Positions 59,020 through 64,000 of a stretch of 64,000 nucleotides of DNA are shown in pieces. The stretch's first letter is position 1. Each line of letters starts with the position of its first letter. The stretch lies in the NCBI RefSeq assembly GCF_000803315.1, contig NZ_JRMH01000002.1, forward strand, positions 496,001 to 560,000. Direction: 5' to 3'. The stretch is from Pectobacterium actinidiae (GTDB lineage: Bacteria; Pseudomonadota; Gammaproteobacteria; Enterobacterales; Enterobacteriaceae). The notes beneath the pieces are model-generated. The model was not told the DNA's origin. It did not search any database and worked only from the letters and a program-made list of their open reading frames with translations. Both the position numbers and the translations under genes were made by a program.

Positions 59020-60204
59020 TCAACGCGCCTTGTCAGCGTATGCTGACAGAATAAACCAGGTCATCATCCCCCCAATCAGTCCCCAAAACGCTGCGCCGAT
59101 TCCCCACAGTGTCAGCCCAGAGGCGGTAATCAGGAAGGTGACCACCGCAGCATCACGCTGTTTTTCATCCAGCAAAGCGCGGTACAGGCTGCCTGAAATG
59201 GTGCTGAGCAGCGCTAAACCGGCGATAGCGTGGATCAGCGGCTGCGGTAGCGCCGTGAAAAGCTGCCCGATCGATCCGCCAAAAACGCCTGCCAGCAGAT
59301 AAAATCCACCGGCTGCGACGGCGGCAAGATAGCGTTTCTTCGGATCGGGGTGCACATCCGGCCCCATACAGATCGCGGCGGTAATCGCGGCGATACAGAC
59401 GGAGAAACCTCCGAACGGCGTCAAAACCAGCGCAATTAATGCGGTAATGGCAATCAGCGGTGATATAGGAACCTGATAGCCCGCGGCTTTCAGCGTGGCA
59501 ACACCCGGTGCGTTCTGCGACGCCATCGTGACAATGAAAAACGGAACGCCGACGCCCAGCAGAGACGCCCATGAAAAATGCGGCGTAATAAATTCCGGTA
59601 CGGTGAACACCAGCGGAGAATCAGAAACCACAATTTGTCCGCGAAATAAGGCGAGCAGCAGGCCAGCCAGCAGCGTCAGTACAATCGCAAAGCGCGGTAA
59701 CAGCCGACGGCTGAGCAAATAGGTTACGCACATCGCAAAAGCCAGCCAGAAATCCTGTTGCAGGGAAAGAAAAGCATCCGCCCCAAAGCGCAGCAAAATC
59801 CCCGCCAGCATCGCAGCAGAAATAGCCTGTGGTATCACATTCATCAGGCGGGCAAAGAGGCCGGTGATCCCACAGATAAAGATAAGCGCAGAGGCGAACA
59901 GGAACACGCCGATCGCCTCATTGATCGAGGTGCCCGGCAGGCTGGTGACCAGCAGCGCCGCCCCCGGCGTTGACCAGGCCGCCAGTATCGGCGCACGGTA
60001 ATACAGCGACAGGCTAATAGACGCCAGCCCTTGGGCAATCCCCAGCATGCTTAACCAGCCGCCGATCTGCACCGCACTGGCACCCGCCGCTTCCGCTGCC
60101 TGAAAAATGATGGCGGCCGAGCTGGTGTAGCCCACCAGCACCGCAACGAAGCCAGCGATGAGGGTCGAAAAAGTGACATCTTTTAGCGCAAATGACGCAG
60201 GCAT
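59020..60204 (-). CDS. BenE-family transporter (YdcO-like)
   Basis: 394-residue inner-membrane protein with about 11-12 hydrophobic spans. The BenE pattern is seen in GYTSSAAIIFQAAEAAGAS, AAWSTPGAALL and MASQNAPGVA. Characterised members carry benzoate with protons, but E. coli YdcO has no known substrate. It is divergent from the YdcN-like regulator, the same pair as in E. coli, with two palindromic operators between. Confidence 0.88.
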   Translation of the reverse strand: MPASFALKDVTFSTLIAGFVAVLVGYTSSAAIIFQAAEAAGASAVQIGGWLSMLGIAQGLASISLSLYYRAPILAAWSTPGAALLVTSLPGTSINEAIGVFLFASALIFICGITGLFARLMNVIPQAISAAMLAGILLRFGADAFLSLQQDFWLAFAMCVTYLLSRRLLPRFAIVLTLLAGLLLALFRGQIVVSDSPLVFTVPEFITPHFSWASLLGVGVPFFIVTMASQNAPGVATLKAAGYQVPISPLIAITALIALVLTPFGGFSVCIAAITAAICMGPDVHPDPKKRYLAAVAAGGFYLLAGVFGGSIGQLFTALPQPLIHAIAGLALLSTISGSLYRALLDEKQRDAAVVTFLITASGLTLWGIGAAFWGLIGGMMTWFILSAYADKAR

Positions 60205-60224
60205 GGTATACCTTCACTCTTATC

Positions 60225-60240
60225 GTGCGTTATAACGCAC
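60225..60240. promoter_or_regulatory. Operator 1 of the benE/ydcN-like pair
   Basis: GTGCGTTATAACGCAC is a perfect 16-base palindrome, 20 bases upstream of the BenE start. Confidence 0.75.
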
Positions 60241-60261
60241 AGAAAGCGTTAACATAGCAGT

Positions 60262-60277
60262 GTGCGCTATAACGCAC
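60262..60277. promoter_or_regulatory. Operator 2 of the benE/ydcN-like pair
   Basis: GTGCGCTATAACGCAC repeats operator 1 with a single change. The two centres are 37 bases apart. Confidence 0.75.
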
Positions 60278-60295
60278 AAGCAGGAGCCAGTACTG

Positions 60296-60862
60296 ATGTC
60301 TGATGAGCTAACCCGCCGTATTGGCAATACGTTGAAAACGTTAAGACAAGAGAAAGGCTGGAGCCTCACGCGCGCGGCAGAAGAGACGGCTGTGAGCAAA
60401 GCGATGCTAGGCCAGATCGAGCGGGGCGAATCCAGCCCGACAGTTGCCACGCTGTGGAAAATTGCGACCGGCATGAATGTCGCGTTCTCAAGCTTTATTG
60501 AACCGACGCTCGCGGATGAAGACGTGACTTATCGCTCAGGGGCGGGATCGTCATTCAGGGAAAACGAAGCAGGAATGCACGTTGCACCACTCTTTCCCTT
60601 CGACGAAAAACTACGTTTTGATATGTTGGTTATTGAGCTGGCATCAGGTGCCAGCAGCACCTCATCGGCGCATGAAAACGGGGTGATCGAGCATATTATT
60701 GTGCTGGAAGGACAACTGGAAATCACCGTTGATGGACAGACGCATGTGTTGTCCGCTGGTGACGCTTTGCGCTTTGCCGCCGACAGGGAACACCGCTACC
60801 ACAACCCTACCGATACCACAGCGCGCTTCCACGATCTGATTCACTATCCTGATAAAAAATAA
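60296..60862 (+). CDS. XRE-cupin regulator, YdcN-like
   Basis: 188-residue regulator. The N-terminal helix-turn-helix is LRQEKGWSLTRAAEETAVSKAMLGQIERGESSPT. The C-terminal cupin includes IEHIIVLEGQLEITVDG and LSAGDALRFAADREHRYHN, likely the effector pocket. I chose the ATG at 60296 after AGGAG; a start at 60260 would run through operator 2. It probably represses both itself and the BenE-type transporter through the twin palindromes. Confidence 0.87.
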   Translation: MSDELTRRIGNTLKTLRQEKGWSLTRAAEETAVSKAMLGQIERGESSPTVATLWKIATGMNVAFSSFIEPTLADEDVTYRSGAGSSFRENEAGMHVAPLFPFDEKLRFDMLVIELASGASSTSSAHENGVIEHIIVLEGQLEITVDGQTHVLSAGDALRFAADREHRYHNPTDTTARFHDLIHYPDKK

Positions 60863-60881
60863 CGCCCTGCAAGCAGGGCGT
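60849..60881 (-). terminator. Rho-independent terminator of the pst-phoU operon
   Basis: ACGCCCTGC pairs with GCAGGGCGT and is followed on the minus strand by TATTTTTTA. It overlaps the end of the convergent ydcN-like gene. Confidence 0.88.
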
Positions 60882-60897
60882 CAGCGTTAGAACGAGC

Positions 60898-61626
60898 TTA
60901 CTCTTCCGCTTTATCTTTCTGCGCCAGCAGCTTTTCGAGCGCATCGCCACCCAGATGACGGAAATCCTGACCTTTGACGAAATAGAAGATAAATTCGCAG
61001 ATGTTCTGGCAACGGTCACCGATACGCTCGATAGAACGAGCACAGAACAACGCCGTCAGTACGCTTGGGATAGTGCGAGGATCTTCCATCATGTGGGTCA
61101 TCAGTTGACGCACAATCCCTTCGTACTCTTTATCCACTTTTTTGTCTTCGCGATAAATACGAATCGCCTCATCCAGATCCATACGGGCAAACGCATCCAG
61201 CACGTCATGCAGCATCTGCACGGTGTGGCGCCCTAATGACTCCAGACTCACCAGCAGCGGCTGATGCTGATGGGAGAACTTCTCCAGCGCGGTGCGACAG
61301 ATTTTATCCGCTACGTCACCGATGCGTTCCAGTTCGGAGATAGTTTTGATGATCGCCATCACCAGACGCAAATCGCTGGCGGTAGGCTGACGCTTCGCAA
61401 TAATACGTACGCAGGCCTCATCAATCGCCACTTCCATCAGGTTAACTTTGGCGTCGCCTTCAATAACCTGCTGAGCCAGCTCCGCATCCTGATTATGCAT
61501 CGCGGTAATCGCGTCACTCAGCTGTTGCTCCACCAGCCCGCCCATGGTCAGGACCTGCGTGCGGATGTGTTCCAGTTCGGCGTTAAACTGACCGGAAATG
61601 TGTTTGTTCAGATTCAGATTATCCAT
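60898..61626 (-). CDS. phoU: PhoU, phosphate signalling regulator
   Basis: 242-residue helical protein of two PhoU repeats (metal-binding patterns around [18 protein letters not shown] and its counterpart). It links the Pst transporter to the PhoR kinase and keeps the Pho regulon off when phosphate is ample. It is last in pstSCAB-phoU, 14 bases after pstB. Confidence 0.96.
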   Translation of the reverse strand: MDNLNLNKHISGQFNAELEHIRTQVLTMGGLVEQQLSDAITAMHNQDAELAQQVIEGDAKVNLMEVAIDEACVRIIAKRQPTASDLRLVMAIIKTISELERIGDVADKICRTALEKFSHQHQPLLVSLESLGRHTVQMLHDVLDAFARMDLDEAIRIYREDKKVDKEYEGIVRQLMTHMMEDPRTIPSVLTALFCARSIERIGDRCQNICEFIFYFVKGQDFRHLGGDALEKLLAQKDKAEE

Positions 61627-61639
61627 GATGCTTTCCTAA

Positions 61640-62473
<834 letters not shown>

Positions 62474-62499
62474 TCAGAAAACGACGCTTTCTTAGCGAA

Positions 62500-63386
62500 T
62501 TAGTGCTTCTTAGCAGAGAAAATAACGCGCGCCAGAATATTCAGCAGCAGTACGCACATCGTAATCAGCAGTACACCCGCCCAGGCCAGCTGTTGCCACT
62601 CCACAAACGGGCTCATGGCAAACTTAAAGATGGTGACCGGCAGGTTAGCAATCGGATGCATCAGATCCGTGCTCCAGAACTGATTCGACAGTGACGTAAA
62701 CAAAAGCGGCGCCGTTTCCCCGGCGATACGTGCAATAGCCAGCAGTACCCCGGTGATGATGCCCGATACCGATGCCTTCAGCGTAATCGCAGAAATCATT
62801 TTCCATTTCGGCGTACCGAGCGCATAGGCCGCTTCACGCAGGCTATCCGGCACCAGTTTTAGCATGTTCTCGGTGGTACGAATCACAATCGGCACCTGCA
62901 ACAGCGCCAGCGCAATCACCCCCGCCCAGCCGGAGAAGTGCTGCATCTTTGCCACCACCAGCGTGTAGACAAACAGCCCCACGACAATCGACGGTGCTGA
63001 CAGCAGAATGTCGTTGATGAAACGAATCACTTCGGCGATCCAGGATTTACGACCGTATTCCGCCAGATAGATGCCCGCCATAATCCCCAGCGGCGTACCC
63101 AGCAGCGTCGCCCACAGGATCAACAATCCGCTCCCGACGATGGCATTCGCCAACCCACCACCTTCCGTATTCGGTGGCGGCGTCATCTCCGTAAACAACG
63201 CCAGCGACATGCCATCCACGCCGCGAGTCACGGTCGAAAACAGGATCCAGATCAGCCAGAACAGGCCAAATGCCATCGTGGACATGGATAAGAACAGCGC
63301 AATGCGGTTTTTCTGGCGACGCCAGGCCTGCATTTTACGCCGCGAGCGTGCCAGTTCGGCTTCTTGCTCTATGCCTAATGTAGCCA

Positions 63387-63387
<1 letters not shown>
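62500..63387 (-). CDS. pstA: PstA, phosphate ABC transporter permease
   Basis: 295-residue inner-membrane permease. Span 1 is [16 protein letters not shown], and [17 protein letters not shown] is the family signature. The coupling loop [18 protein letters not shown] meets PstB. Its start overlaps the pstC stop by one base; 86 bases separate it from pstB. Confidence 0.96.

Positions 63388-64000
<613 letters not shown>

Overview
This window looks like a chromosomal segment of a plant-associated soft-rot enterobacterium, most likely Pectobacterium. The basis is the gene content and the near-enterobacterial sequence of DnaA, GyrB, RnpA, YidC, MnmE, PstB and AdeP, together with beta-glucoside use, nitrile hydrolysis and accessory transport loci. 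Species cannot be fixed from the sequence alone.

Layout. 1-887: end of the sulfonate transporter operon (ssuC end, ssuB). 978-4006: a nitrilase and an outer-membrane barrel protein, divergent from an AraC-type regulator, followed by a decayed gene remnant. 4260-4517: a small BhsA/YhcN-like periplasmic protein. 4593-12875: one long minus-strand operon with a peptide-type ABC importer, two nucleoside hydrolases and a DapA-like aldolase, divergent from a LysR regulator. 14021-14623: a solo IS200/IS605 element. 14683-20672: yidA, then a cellobiose/beta-glucoside PTS with a 6-phospho-beta-glucosidase and an AscG-like repressor. 20922-24696: a chemoreceptor with a flagellar-type promoter, a GFA-family protein and an MFS transporter.

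24837-35447 is the replication and ribosome core: gyrB-recF-dnaN-dnaA on the minus strand and rpmH-rnpA-yidD-yidC-mnmE on the plus strand. The divergent control region between them is rich in GATC and holds a consensus DnaA box. Next to the mnmE 3' end lies a type I restriction-modification island (35658-43953). It is headed by a RelB/DinJ-like protein and ends with a RhuM-family gene. Then come qorB/ytfH, a TetR-SmvA efflux pair, a three-lipoprotein CsgG cluster, aegA-hydN, and a phosphopantetheinyl-transferase-like gene that has lost catalytic residues. These are followed by adeP, yieH flanked by inverted repeats, an amino-acid ABC transporter without an ATPase gene, a BenE/YdcN-like divergent pair, and phoU-pstB-pstA-pstC, which runs off the end.

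How it fits together. Most accessory blocks follow one pattern: a local regulator divergent from an uptake or catabolic operon, often with a visible palindromic operator between them (AscG-like, LysR-like, SmvR-like and twin YdcN-like sites). The least familiar systems are the nucleoside-hydrolase/ABC/DapA operon, the RelB-headed restriction operon and the degenerate phosphopantetheinyl transferase.
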